Part shown: one piece after another, positions 33,960 to 44,719 of the stretch
Numbering within the stretch: position 1 is the stretch's first letter
Layout: the number at the start of each line of letters is the position of its first letter
Source: Mermis nigrescens
Lineage: Eukaryota > Nematoda > Enoplea > Mermithida > Mermithidae
Assembly: GCA_036768485.1 (NCBI GenBank)
Contig: JAVLUZ010000511.1
Coordinates: forward strand, 1,502,411-1,566,410
Reading direction: 5' to 3'
Length of the DNA: 64,000 bases
Translations under genes and position numbers: made by a program
The notes under the pieces: generated by a model
The model's input: only the letters and a program-made list of their open reading frames with translations
Databases searched by the model: none
What the model was told of the DNA's origin: nothing

Positions 33960-35302
33960 TGTAAATGTTAGGGGCCTGTATCTACAAGAGCGACACAGAC
34001 CGGCCTAGCATTACCTTCAAGATTTACCTAGGTACGCACGTACTTAAGTCTACGCTAGTGCTGGCCCCGATCGCGCGGCTCTGATGGCTTTCGATCTTTG
34101 GACCCTTACAGACCTTACGGCTTCGATCCCCTCAGCCCTAATATTGCCGGGCCGCTTTACGGGCCGGGTGATCTCAGCAGCTACGCCCTAAGACCTAAGG
34201 CTACCTACCTAGTCTCGGTAATTGCCTTCGAGGCCGCTGACCTATCTCAAGCTCAAGTTGTTTATTTGACTTATTTTCAATCAGTGCCTGATCAGAAATG
34301 TTTTGGTTCCTAATATATGTAGCACGCTGGAATAAATGAAAACAACAACAACGACGAGTTCTATGCTGATCAATCATCCTTAAAGATTAGATAATAATTT
34401 TGACCAATTTGGGCTTGAGAGATAAATTATGATTTTCGAATAGAAAAGCTATCATACGGAATTTACCTATCAGTCCACTAGATGGGAAGAAATCCTCGAC
34501 GAGTAGATGCCCGACCTAACCCTCGGTATAACCAAAAAAACCACTGGGTAGGTTTTTCTATATTTTAATTTGACGATAATCTACGGCCTGAAGCTGACAA
34601 CAAGCAAAAAGAAAACGAAAACGTACGGACTATATCCACGTACAACTGGCTAACGAAAAGCAAAAACGCCAGACTAAACTATAACGTTACGTACACTGGC
34701 CTCAAGGACCATTACAGTAAATTAAAGAAAGATCAATTTAACGTAATACTGAATCACTTTTATCCACACCTGGGCGTAGTTTGGGGGGTATGTACCCCCA
34801 GAAACCAAAATACCCCCCCCAGAAATCAAAATACCCCCCCCCCAGAAATCAAAATACCCCCCCAGAATTCAATTTTTGAAAATTTTTTTCGTTTTTTTCG
34901 CAATTTTTTGATGCCAATGGATAGTGCTTGATGAGAAACGTCGAAAAATGGTGTTTTTATCGCCATACCACCATTTTTAAGGCCATTTTTCGACCTTCAA
35001 AAAAATCTTGCACCCCCCCCCAGAATTTTCTTGCTGCCCACGTATGCTTTTATCTCAGATCGAAAGTTCTCGATTCACGTAAGCGGTATGCATTAAACAA
35101 TTACTATTATCATACACTTAGCTCTATGCTACCGGACAAGTATCTAAATGTTTTTTATTATTGAAAATTTGGGGAAATAATGGGAAGACCGAAGGCATAG
35201 CCCACAGTGCACTATCATAGATAGCTACTAGTATTGGCTATGTTATGGCTATCGCGAACTGCTAAGGCAGGTTCGCCTACACGTGTAACTCTCGCAGTTA
35301 CA
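33960..35302 (-). repeat. Right outer (5') LTR, interrupted by a MITE
   Basis: Starts TGTAAATGTTAGGGGCC like the LTR at 11065 and ends CTCGCAGTTACA, then ATAA. The extra length is due to the hAT MITE at 34765-35046. The AGGTCA repeat is damaged here (AGGCCGCTGACCT near 34231). Confidence 0.9.
34765..35046. mobile_element. G-rich hAT MITE in the LTR, 282 bp, perfect 8-bp TSD
   Basis: Duplication CTTTTATC at 34757-34764 and 35047-35054. The uninterrupted sequence TCACTTTTATCTCAG survives in the LTR at 11065, which proves the insertion. Ends CACACCTGGGCG and CTGCCCACGTATG. Inside are repeated CCCCCCAGAAATCAAAATA words and long C runs. Confidence 0.93.
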
Positions 35303-35467
35303 ATAACTCCGTATTGCATATTTTTGATCAGATTTTTCGTATTTCAGAGGTTTTTGACTCGTCTTTAATAAATAATTATTTTTATCATCATAAATGCACT
35401 ATTCTTAAACTTCAGTAGAATGATGAATATCTTTCAAAATAGGATAATCAAGCTGAAATCTGCTGAT

Positions 35468-35553
35468 ATGTCGAGTTGGCGCAGTAGTTGACAACTCCGT
35501 TCTCGGATGCGGTATTAAACAAAGAATGATGGGTTCGAATCTTCTGAATGCTG
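35468..35553 (+). repeat. tRNA-like sequence with long variable region
   Basis: A-box-like TTGGCGCAGTAG followed about 55 bases later by the B box GGTTCGAATCT. The spacing fits a tRNA with a long variable arm (Leu/Ser class). No clean cloverleaf; pseudo-tRNA or SINE head. The complement is repeated at about 62317-62402. Confidence 0.5.
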
Positions 35554-36649
35554 ACTTTTTCATTTTTTTGAATTCTTTTGGCAAAACCATGTACTTCATT
35601 TGACTCATATATCTATTTAGGTTCTGCAGATAACACTTTTTTGTTTTTTGAATTTCGTCTCAGTTCTCGAATGGGAGTGTAGAGAGTGCGAAAATCTGGG
35701 GGCGAAAAGACACATTTTGGCCGAGTTTTCGACATGTTTATGTCTGCCAACAACTCCAGTTATAGTTTTCGGAAATTTTTTCTGAAAGAAATGTACTTCG
35801 GATCAAGGGCTATCTTGTGCTTACCAGCAAACTTTTCTACAATCAATACTCAGTTAGTACCAGGGTTCTAAACTGTACTCTCTAGTGGATGAGTAAAAAA
35901 ACAGATTTTGTCCAAGATTTCTCTGCCAAAAGTTGGGGTTAATTAAATAAAATAGAAATAAAGTAACTTCTAATGGCTACACGTGGACGCGAGCCGCGTT
36001 CAAAAAAACGTTATATTGAGTTGTTCATGGGGTGTAAAGTTCGAAATCTGAGGTGTAAAGTGGGCGAAAAAAACAGGTTTTTTTCGTATTTTGATTGATA
36101 AATCATATCAAATATTTAGCGGAACATAAGTTTGGCACATACAAACCTACTACAATCAAAGGGCAACAAACTGGCCCGAACCAAATTTATTTGCATTCAA
36201 TGGGCGTTAGGTTCAGATTTTTAAAGTTTACAATGTGGTGGACAGTGGAAATTACATGTTTGTACATTTTTTGTTCGCCACTTTCTCTGTTCAGAAGTCG
36301 GGCGAGGTCGAATAGGATAAAAATAAAGTAAAATTTTAGTTTTTTTTCTACGTAAAATCAGAATTGGGAATCTGACTGTTAGTATTCTCTACACTTAGTA
36401 GTTTTGTAAAGTTTGCACAATTCATTTGTTGTTAATATGTAGTTTATACTACAAATTTATTTTACTACCATATCTGAGCGTTAGTGTTCCTTACACTTGA
36501 TATTTGCGTGAAATTTTGGCATTTTTGCCGAAAAAATTTGTTTTTTAATTTACCAACATCCCACCTTTTCAATTTTCTTAAAGTTTAAAATCTTTTATAA
36601 TTCTCTTCATAATTTAATGGTAGGCTTAAACTTTAAGTTTCTCTTGGTT

Positions 36650-37242
36650 TACAACTCTCGCTTAGCAAGCTCATTTTTCAAAACTTTTTCATAGTGATCA
36701 ATCGCGTTTAGTTCGGAATTGGTGGACGGCCCTTATTTTATTACTCGGCTTAAATAATCCAAGTGACTGTCTTTTGATTATTTTCTTTATCGCAAATTCA
36801 AACACCCAAATTTCAATTTAAAAATCATAAAAATTATTTCATAATTTTTATGTAAGATGACTGGCTGGTTGAGCTCTTTTTTGTTGTTTTCATTGTTCAT
36901 TGTGCTCGTAGGAACCAGAAAAGGAATAGTTTTCCGCCATAGGTATTCTCTGGCGAAAGCAAGTTAACAAAGCTTCTTGCGTTAATTATTATTTTGGTCC
37001 AAAATAGGTCAACTGACCTAGGGCAAAATTCCGGGGTTACTTAATTACTACTGCGTTAGGTTTTTAGGGCATAGCTGCCAATAGCTCCGTAGGTACGGAC
37101 GAATTTAGGTCCGAGGAGTTTGAGACCGTAGTTATTTAGGGTCGTGTGGTTGAGTCCGGCGTTTCGCCCTAGCAACCTGACCAGCGCTAAGTGTAGCCAG
37201 GTACTTATGTAAGTCCCGTAGGTACGTTATATGTCGTTTCCA
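36650..37242 (+). repeat. Solo LTR of a related gypsy family (left-arm copy)
   Basis: Reverse complement of the LTR at 60633-61227. The TSD is AGTT on the right (37243-37246) and mutated to GGTT on the left. It shares with the other LTRs the segments GGTTCCTACGAGCAC, AGGTCA...TGACCT and ACTTAxxTACCTGG when read on the minus strand. No internal region is present. Confidence 0.75.
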
Positions 37243-37588
37243 AGTTAATTTAAATGTGGAAGGACCTCTATAACTTACAGAACTGTTTAGAATGTAACAT
37301 ATATTTACTATAGCTAATAAAAAATAGTAAACTTTATACTTCCGACAATCAAGAGCATATCTAAGTCAGTTTTAAATTCTATGCAGTCTGATTGATTTCA
37401 AAAGGTAGACGGTTATAAAATCTAGGGAGTCTTTTTTTAAAATAATATTTTTTAAATTTAGAGGCAATAAATTTATGTTCAGAACAATATTGTTTTCCGC
37501 GTTCTTGGACTGCTGTCATTATTGTGGTATGTTACTGTATGTGTTTGCTGACTGATGCACTGAAATCATGCTAATTAAAAGTAGGGTA

Positions 37589-38387
37589 CTAGCAAAGAAA
37601 AATGCTCCGATGGAACAAAAAAGATGAATATACTTGGAATTGTGGATTATTAAGGATGTAAAAGGAGGGGACTAGGAAGAATCTACCTAAAGTCGCAAAA
37701 TCTGCTACAAATCACACTTTCTCTAAGCAACGCAAAAAATCGAAGTATATTCTGCGGTCAACACATTAGAATAAATATTTAACCATAAAAATGATTGAAA
37801 AAGCAGCACGTCAGCTATGCAGCAGCTATGGGAGATGATATCGAGTAACGGTCTTTCTAAGCCAATTGAATGAAATAGCAAACATCGATGCATCCAAAAC
37901 AATTGCAAGAATTGTTGTTTCAAAACAGTAGGAAACGCGTGAGTTGACTTGAAACAGACTTTGAAACAGACTAAATGTAGGTACACTAGCATGCCCGTAA
38001 CGATTGTGTGCACTAATCAATCGGCCCCTGCTTTGCTTGCTATAATGTTCATAGCAAAATAAAATAACTTTAAATACAGTACCACTAAGTTTTCTTTCAA
38101 TCAGGATACGAAGCTAGTCAGTGTTGCTACTTGCCAGCAATTTAAAAAAAGGAAACATTATAGATTTCGTTTATTATCTGAAATTTTGAAAATTATTTAA
38201 AAAAGACACTTTTTAGAGGCCGCAGAATATACTTCGATTTTTCGCGTTGCTTAGAGAAAGTGTGATTTGTAGCAGATTTTGCGACTTTAGGTAGATTCTT
38301 CCTAGTCCCCTCCTTTTACATCCTTAATAATCCACAATTCCAAGTATATTCATCTTTTTTGTTCCATCGGAGCATTTTTCTTTGCTA
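37589..38387. mobile_element. Long-TIR element copy 2
   Basis: TIRs of about 170 bp (37589-37757; 38215-38387) starting CTAGCAAAGAAAAATGCTCC. TA lies on both sides (the right end lost one G). Colinear in reverse with copy 3 at 59521-60286. Confidence 0.8.
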
Positions 38388-38639
38388 TACATATACATAT
38401 GTGGAAAATTTCTTGCATGTTATTACGTGCTTGTTTCAGTAAATTTTAAAATGATATTTATCACATAGCGTGTATGAATAATGTTGGTAAGCACTAACGT
38501 ATTAGGTAGGACAAGGTAGGTACTGGATCTAGGATTTTCAACCTAACTTTTACAAAAACCACCAAAAACATGTCAAAAATTTGCTCTTTGCACAAAAAAC
38601 GCGTTTTTTACGCTTTTTGTGTGGTCTATACTTTTATGT

Positions 38640-40397
38640 ATACATATTCTATTTTATTGTTTTTTTGAATTTAAGAAAAATATTATGTTTTTGCAAGGCT
38701 CTAGGTCAAAAGTTCATATGCAGTGTTTACTTACATACACAGAATGCACAGAAGATTTTAGTCGGATTCGTAAATCTGATATTACGCGGATATTACAATC
38801 AACATTTATAAAGACATCACGTCTCAACAATGGTCTGATGACAAATTAACATTAGGTAGAAAACAGTTTACACCACTATTGTGTAAAAAATGTGTCTAAT
38901 CGACTTCTCACACTTGATTCCTTAAAAATTTCTCGTCCTTAGGAAAAAATTAGCTTTCCGCATGGCTCTAAAACGAAGAATAATATGTAGTGTAAACGAT
39001 ATGTTAACACCTAGTGTAAAAGAGATTTTAGTCAGAATCGTAATTTCAATATTGCTTCGATATTACGACCAACTTTTATGAAAATAGTAAGTTTCCATAA
39101 TGTCGTAAGGATAAATTAACATTGGTTTAAACCAATTTACTGAACTGTTGAGTGTAAACATACGCGCCGAAATTGCGTATCGAATTTGGTTTCAGGTTCA
39201 TTTACAGACTTGAGAATCATGTCCCTGACTCATAACCGGAGAAGCTGGCAGAAAGAAACAAGACATAAACCTGTTTAAAGCAACCCATTCTTGACTTTAC
39301 ACTCGCTTAATATTGGTTTAGACATACGCGATTCGCTATGACATACACCCCATATAAGGCACTAAGGCACTTTATTTTTATTCTATTGGACCTATCCTGA
39401 CTTCTGAAAGGAGAAAGTGGCGAACAAAACCCAAACAAAAACATATTTTCCATCATTCAGAACATTGTAAACTTTAAAAATCCGTACCGTATTCCCCATT
39501 GAGTGTAAAGAAATTCGGTTTGATACAGTTTGTAGCTTTTGAGTCGTAGTACGTTTCGATGTGCAAAAATTTTGTTGCAAAAATTATTTGATATGATTTA
39601 CCAATCAAAATTGGGGGAAAAACGTGTTTTTTCGCCCATTTTTCACGTCTGATTTCGAACTTTACACCCCCATAAATAACCCAATATAGAGTTTTTTAAA
39701 TGCGGTTTGCTGCGATCTGTAACCCCTGAAAGGCACTTTATTACTGCTGTATTCAATGTACCCTGACTCATAAGCGGAAAAATTTGGCAGAGAAATCTTA
39801 GTTAAAATCCGTTTTTTACACCATCCACTAGAGTGTAAACTTTAAACCCCAGGATCTAACTCACCATAGAGCGTAGAAGACTTTGCTTATATGCAGAATG
39901 TAGCCCTTGATCCGCTCTACATTTCTGCTAGAAAACATTTCTAAAAACTCATAACCGGAGTTAGTATCAGACATAAGCAGGTTGAAAACTCGACCAAAAA
40001 CAGCTTTTTCACCCCCAGATTTTCGCACTCTTTACACTGCCATTCAAGAGCTAATGCGAATTTAAAAAAAGCAAAAAATAGTTTTCTGGAGAATTTATTC
40101 CTCTATAATTCTATGCTGTTTAATTGTTCGAGTCTTCAATACTCAGTTGTCCACATGCCGCAGTAAAAAGGTCCCAAAATTTGTCCTAGGTTATAACGTT
40201 ACACAAAAACTTTACACCTTCTTTACACAGCCAGTTTTGAGTTTCAAGAAAAACAAAAAAATACGGGCAGCGAATTTTTTATTATCTTTCTTTTAAAAAA
40301 ACCGCATCTTCCAGAAGTGTCCCGTTATAGCTGTAGGGGGTGCACAGGTGTTAGGGGTACCCAAGTATATTATAGGTACGCGCTAACGCGCTACCTA
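38640..40397 (-). repeat. Repeat unit A', inverted relative to 7865-9915
   Basis: Diverged reverse complement of unit A, ending in the same hairpin (GGTACGCGCTAACGCGCTACC, about 40376-40396). Contains at least two tandem monomers and many GTGTAAA/TTTACAC words. The 250 bp to its left (38389-38639) show nothing recognisable. Confidence 0.6.
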
Positions 40398-41330
40398 TGA
40401 TTATTGCTAATTCTATTAGTACCTGCGTATTGTTGATTGTTGTTTTGTGTAATAAATATTACTAATATTATTACTAATCCATTTTATACAAATTCTAAAA
40501 ATGATAAGTTTGCAGATATATTACTCATGCATAAAATCTAATGGTCTCACAAAAATATATGCTTCACGGGAAATCCTGTAATTTTATGTAAAGTGATCAA
40601 AATTATCTGAAATTTCGCAGAAGTATCGTTGACTAATTGCACTAACTAGTAAACTAAATTTCACATACATAGGGAGGGATCTCAAGATAGAGTTAGCAAA
40701 GCGCTAATATCACACATGGGCGTGGGGGGTTTGGGGGGTATGCACCCCCAGAAGTTAAAATACCCCCCCTCTCAGAAATCAAAATACCCCCCCCCAGAAA
40801 AAATTTTTTTTTGCTTTTTCAGCAATTTTTTGATGCCATTGAATAGAGCTTGATAAGAAACGTCAAAAAATGGTGTTTTTTTGCCATACGACCACTTTTA
40901 AGACCATTTTTTTACCTTTAAAAATTTTTTCACCCCCCCCCCAGAAATTTTTTCACCCCCCCCAGAATTTCGGTGCTGCCCACCTATGGCTAATACCCTC
41001 AATTATTGGTGAATATAGACTAATGAAAATGAGGCGAATATTGGATGAGATTCTATTAGTATTAGTGCCACTAATTTGTTTATGAAACAGACGGTAATAA
41101 ATCGGCTACTAATGTGGTACTAATATTGGTGATTTTAGTAATATTCATTAGTAATTTGGTAATATTTTATGTAACGGCCGACTAATATTTTAGGAAACCG
41201 GTTTTTTTTATTACAAATATTATTACTGATATTTATTACTAATATCATCATTTTTCGTGAAACAGGAATTCCTAATAAATATTACTAATTTCAACTAATA
41301 TTTTTTATGAAACCTAGCCCAGGACACCAT
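40398..41330. repeat. AT-rich ACTAATATT repeat block, with nested MITE
   Basis: Repeated ACTAATA, TTAGTAAT and AATATTACT words with ATGAAACAG/CTGTTTCA-like words near 41085, 41265 and 41315. Probably one or more AT-rich MITEs; the boundaries are unclear. No coding frame. Confidence 0.5.
40711..40988. mobile_element. G-rich hAT MITE, 278 bp, 7/8 TSD
   Basis: Ends CACACATGGGCG and CTGCCCACCTATG; duplications GCTAATAT (40703-40710) and GCTAATAC (40989-40996). Same orientation and internal order as the copy at 34765. Confidence 0.85.
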
Positions 41331-41345
41331 CGCGGACGTCTAACT

Positions 41346-42060
41346 TATTGTTTTATTTGCTACGAGTTAGTCACTGATGACGACACTGCTTTATTATGTG
41401 ATTTTTTGTGAACACTAGGGTCATACTTCTGGTTTAAAAGTTGACGATCATGACTTTAAAATTACTCAAAGTCTCATTCCACTTTCTATTGCTTCCATTG
41501 TAGACCGATTGTGGAAAAATATTTGCTTATTGAACAACGCTTAGATAATTTTGCTACTCAGCTTGCTGATTTACAAAATAAGATTGATCACCTTTAACGT
41601 TCATGAAATTGTTCTACCGATTATGATAAAAACAAATTAGCTGCCATGATAAATGATGCGATTGAAAGAGATTCCAAAGAGTGTAATGCCGTTTTATTTA
41701 ATTTGCCTCTATCGAACAGTGTCGTGTCGATGACATTGACCAGGTAAAATCTCTAATTGACTTTCATTCTGATGGTCATTATCTAGAGTGGTCCGATGTT
41801 ACTCGCGTCTTTCGTGACGAAAATCGCGTTCAATTTGTAAAAGTTTGCCTGACTTCGGTTCAGGCAAGGCATCGCTTTATCTCCTTGATTAATTAGACAA
41901 ACCGCGCCCACTTTCGCGTCTAACGGTGTCGTCCTGACCAACGAAAGCGCCAACGCGAACTGGTTTCTGAGCTGAATGATCGCAAATCTCGAGGTGAACA
42001 AGGACTGTACATTGATTTTCGTGCTGATTGTGTTAACTGTAAACAACATGTAAATGTTAC
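41346..42060 (+). pseudogene. ORF1 of non-LTR element 2
   Basis: Begins with a PHD-like zinc-finger remnant: CFIC at 41349-41360 and CDFC near 41397-41409 (after a one-base shift), then a His. Next is a coiled-coil-like segment (EQRLDNFATQLADLQNKI, 41520-41597), then IERDSKECNAVLFNLP, a typical ORF1 beta strand, WSDVTRVFRDENRVQFVKV (41790-41850), and a basic ELVSELNDRKSRGEQGLYI end. ORF1 proteins of this group bind RNA and form trimers. Several frameshifts and stops. Confidence 0.7.
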
Positions 42061-42645
42061 TAGCTATTTAGCAAGGAAGGGTTTTTCAATATCATTTTTT
42101 ACGGCATAATTTATTCTCGTCTTTCAGGAGATCAATCAACTTACAGATAAAAATCGCGCATTCAGTTTATCCTAAGTTGACACTTTAAATACAATAGACT
42201 AATCTGTTTCATTTATTCGAGAGCTTTTTCGGTACATTTTTTAAGGCTACAGTGTGCCTAACTAGACGATTTACTTTAATTCGACAGAAAAAGTTGATTG
42301 CGGGCGAGCGGCTATCATTCTTTCATTTTTAATACACTAAACCGCGCATATAAGCTTAATTCAAGCATCTAAACAGTGCTGGGACATACTAAAGTGAGTG
42401 CGCTAAATAAAAATCTCGCAGTGGAATCGAACCCGTGTTGTTTCGACGACAATCAGACGTTCTACCACTGCGCTAAGCGGAAGTTTCCGGCAATGTTTAA
42501 AGTCTTAGTCTATTGTGTTAGACGGTCAAATTATGACAGGCTGAATGCGCAACTTTCATCCACATGTTACATGATCTACTGAAAGACGAGAATAAATTAT
42601 GCCGTAAAATTTTTAATTGAAAACCCCCTTCTTCCTATATAGCTA
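42061..42645. mobile_element. TIR element (67-bp TIRs) carrying a SINE
   Basis: Inverted repeats at 42061-42127 and 42579-42645 share ACGGCATAATTTATTCTCG and CTTTCAG. A complete minus-strand SINE lies between them. No clear target duplication. Either a MITE that received a SINE, or a fold-back formed by rearrangement. Confidence 0.6.
42194..42490 (-). repeat. tRNA-derived SINE, copy 1
   Basis: On the minus strand: tRNA-like head with A box TAGCGCAGTGG and B box GGTTCGATTCC (about 42405-42485), body with TATGTCCCAGCACTG, tail AAAAAGCTCTCGAATAAATG and a GAAACAGA end. About 300 bp. Confidence 0.75.
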
Positions 42646-42649
42646 CAGT

Positions 42650-42751
42650 GATCTCTAAACGACCTACAGTAAGTAGGAAAGATAGAGTTACTGCATGTAG
42701 CCTCGGAAAAGATTAGCTGAAAAGCTCTCGATAAATGAAGCAGACTATAAG
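42650..42751 (+). repeat. SINE 3' fragment
   Basis: Only the 3' part is present: CTACAGTAAGTAGG-like body, AAAAGCTCTCGATAAATG and the end GCAGACTATAA. The 5' part is replaced by the TIR element. Confidence 0.6.
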
Positions 42752-42759
42752 ATGTTAAG

Positions 42760-43058
42760 AAACGCCGCAAACTCCCGCATAGCTCAGTGGTAAAACGTCT
42801 GCTTGTCGTCGAAGCAACCCGGGTTCGATTCCAGCCGATAGCTTTTCATTTAGCACACTTACTGTAATATGTCCCAGCACTGATTAAATACCTAAATTAA
42901 ATTTATATGAACGAATAAGTGCATTAAAATAGAAGGATTCCAGGCATTTGCCCTCACGAGCTGATCTGCTGAATTACAGTAAATCGTCTTTTTCGCATAC
43001 TGCAGCCCTTAAAAAATTTACTAAAAAGCTCTCGAATAAATGAAACAGACTATAGTAA
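42760..43058 (+). repeat. tRNA-derived SINE, copy 2
   Basis: Head 42771-42842 with A box TAGCTCAGTGG and B box GGTTCGATTCC; the anticodon arm TGCTT-GTCGTCG-AAGCA folds with CGT at the anticodon position, but C follows it and no acceptor stem forms, so this is a SINE rather than a tRNA gene. The body and tail match copy 1, ending GAAACAGACTATAG. Confidence 0.75.
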
Positions 43059-43256
43059 TTTGCATCTCTTGCTGAATGAAGAAAGTTTTTATGCTCTATT
43101 TTATTCTGAAAGTTGGTTTTGTATTGATATTTCCGATGGACTATTGCCCTGAGAAAAATTATCGCATTTTTGGCTGCGATCGTAACTCTTAACGTGATGC
43201 GGGTATAGCGTTATTTCTTAAAACCTCTTTTAATGCAATTAAAATTAATGCGCCAC

Positions 43257-43503
43257 CATATGTAGGTGGGCGGCACCAAAGCTCTGGGGGTGGTGCAAGA
43301 TTTTTTCAAAGGTCAAAAAATAACCTTAAAAATGGGGGTATGGCGAAAAAGCACCGTTTTTCATTTATTCTCATCGAGCACTATCCATTGGCATCGAAAA
43401 ATTGCGAAAAAAAACAAAAAAAATTTCAAAAATTGAATTCTGGGGGATTTTGGTTTTGGGGGGGGTGCATACCTCCAACCCCCCTTACATCCAGGTAGGT
43501 ATG
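43257..43503. mobile_element. G-rich hAT MITE, 247 bp, perfect 8-bp TSD
   Basis: Duplication TGCGCCAC at 43249-43256 and 43504-43511. Ends CATATGTAGGTGGGCGGC and CCAGGTAGGTATG. Inverted relative to the copies at 34765 and 40711. It splits the endonuclease fragment of non-LTR element 2. Confidence 0.92.
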
Positions 43504-43606
43504 TGCGCCACCCGCGTTTAAAGCTTCCGAAATTCAAATAACTGATACTTTTGATACTGGAAGAAAGATCAGATTTATTTTGGTTTACCGACCCCCCGAT
43601 TTTGAT

Positions 43607-44026
43607 CTATAGTCTGTTTCATTTATTCGAGTTTTTTACAGGCACATAGCTGGCCCACCTATTTTGGGGGGCAACAACAATTTTGGGGGGTCTAAGCCAA
43701 AAATATAAGAGAATAACGTGTAAAAAGTCCTATTTTCTGTTTTTTTTCTGAATTTTGAGGGGTCCGACCCCCCATTCTCCCCACAGCTACGTGCCTGGTT
43801 TTTTAGTAAATTTGTTTGAAGGCTACACTACATATGCCTAACTAGATGATTTACTTTAATTCGACAGAAAACTTGAGTGGGAGCGAGCGGCCGCCATTCT
43901 TTCACCTTTAATACACTAAACGTCCATAAAGACTCAATTCAAACATCTAAACAGTGCTGGGTCATACTACAGCAAGTGCGCTAAATAAAAATCTTGCAGT
44001 AGGAATCGAACCTGCGTTGCTTCGAC
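43607..44026 (-). repeat. tRNA-derived SINE, copy 3 (5'-truncated, with nested MITE)
   Basis: On the minus strand the tail end lies at 43607 and the B-box part of the tRNA-like head near 43995-44015; the A-box half is missing. It is interrupted by the 159-bp hAT MITE. Confidence 0.7.
43639..43797. mobile_element. hAT-type MITE, 159 bp, perfect 8-bp TSD
   Basis: Duplication GTTTTTTA at 43631-43638 and 43798-43805. Ends CAGGCACATAGCTGG and CAGCTACGTGCCTG. Same family and length as 5766-5924. Confidence 0.92.
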
Positions 44027-44374
44027 TGATAAAATTTGTAAAGTAAAAGTTGATATTCATTTTTCTAATAGTGACCATAATTCAATTATATTCAATTGTC
44101 TGTTGATGCTAGTCAAAAATCCTAGATTATCTTTTTCAACCTTCGTAAAGCTGATCTTAATGTGCTAGGTCTTGCACTGTCTCAGCTTTCTCGGCCTGAC
44201 CTTTTTGATTCCTGTTCTAATGTAAAGGATATGTACAATTTGTTGTTTGGAGTGCTCCACTCTTTAATTAATGCATTTATCCCCTTAACTCACCCCAAGC
44301 CCACGAAACGTAAATATCCCAAACTAATTAAAAGAATGTTAAGTAAAAAGTATGCTTTGGAAGAAACATAAACT

Positions 44375-44715
44375 TTATCACTCCACTGATACAAAAATCA
44401 AATATAAGTCCATTTGCAAAAAGTTGGGTGTTGAAATTAAAAATTTCACTGCTTCTGAAGAAATTTATCTTCTTTCTGACAAAAGTTTGAAATCATTTTA
44501 TTAATTTAACAATAATCGTTTAAATAATCATCGCTCTTTTCCACTTCTTCTTCCTGACCACAAAATCATTTCTGATATGTATTTCAGAAAAGATAAATTT
44601 GTTTGATAACTACTTTTCTTCTGTTTTTTTCTGTTGATCATAATCATCTTCCTTTTTAGATAGATTCGATGACTGGTTTTGCATTGCAAACCATTCATTT
44701 TGACGCTTGAACATG
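44375..44715 (+). pseudogene. Start of RT region of non-LTR element 2
   Basis: Linker region with SICKKLGVEIKNFTASEE (44407-44460), SFPLLLPDHKIISDMYF and a NYFSSVFS-like segment (44535-44640), equivalent to the region before the fingers in element 1. It is broken at 44719 by gypsy element C and continues at 58101. Confidence 0.75.
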
Positions 44716-44719
44716 CAAG

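Larger units (their letters stand above)
35303..38387 (+). repeat. Inverted duplication, left arm part 2
   Basis: Continues the host segment broken at 11064 and matches the reverse complement of 59521-62574. It contains the rest of unit B, a tRNA-like sequence, a solo LTR and long-TIR element copy 2, and stops at the end of that TIR element. Confidence 0.88.
43060..44370 (+). pseudogene. Endonuclease region of non-LTR element 2, interrupted
   Basis: Fragments: an ESWF strand and YRIFGCDRNS (43100-43200), LFLKTSFNAI just before the MITE at 43257, KIRFILVYRPPDFD (43560-43606) just before SINE copy 3, then SNSDHNSIIFN with the catalytic SDH motif (44070-44100), and a basic linker PKPTKRKYPKLIKRML (44300-44345). 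About 90 residues between the PPD and SDH parts are absent. Confidence 0.8.

Noticed and set aside
37723..38020. Short open frames in the long-TIR element as a transposase
   Set aside because: No DDE-type motif or DNA-binding domain; they are short and overlap in different frames.
42771..42842. Possible functional tRNA gene
   Set aside because: The A and B boxes are good and the anticodon arm folds, but no acceptor stem pairs and the sequence is the head of a SINE repeated nearby.
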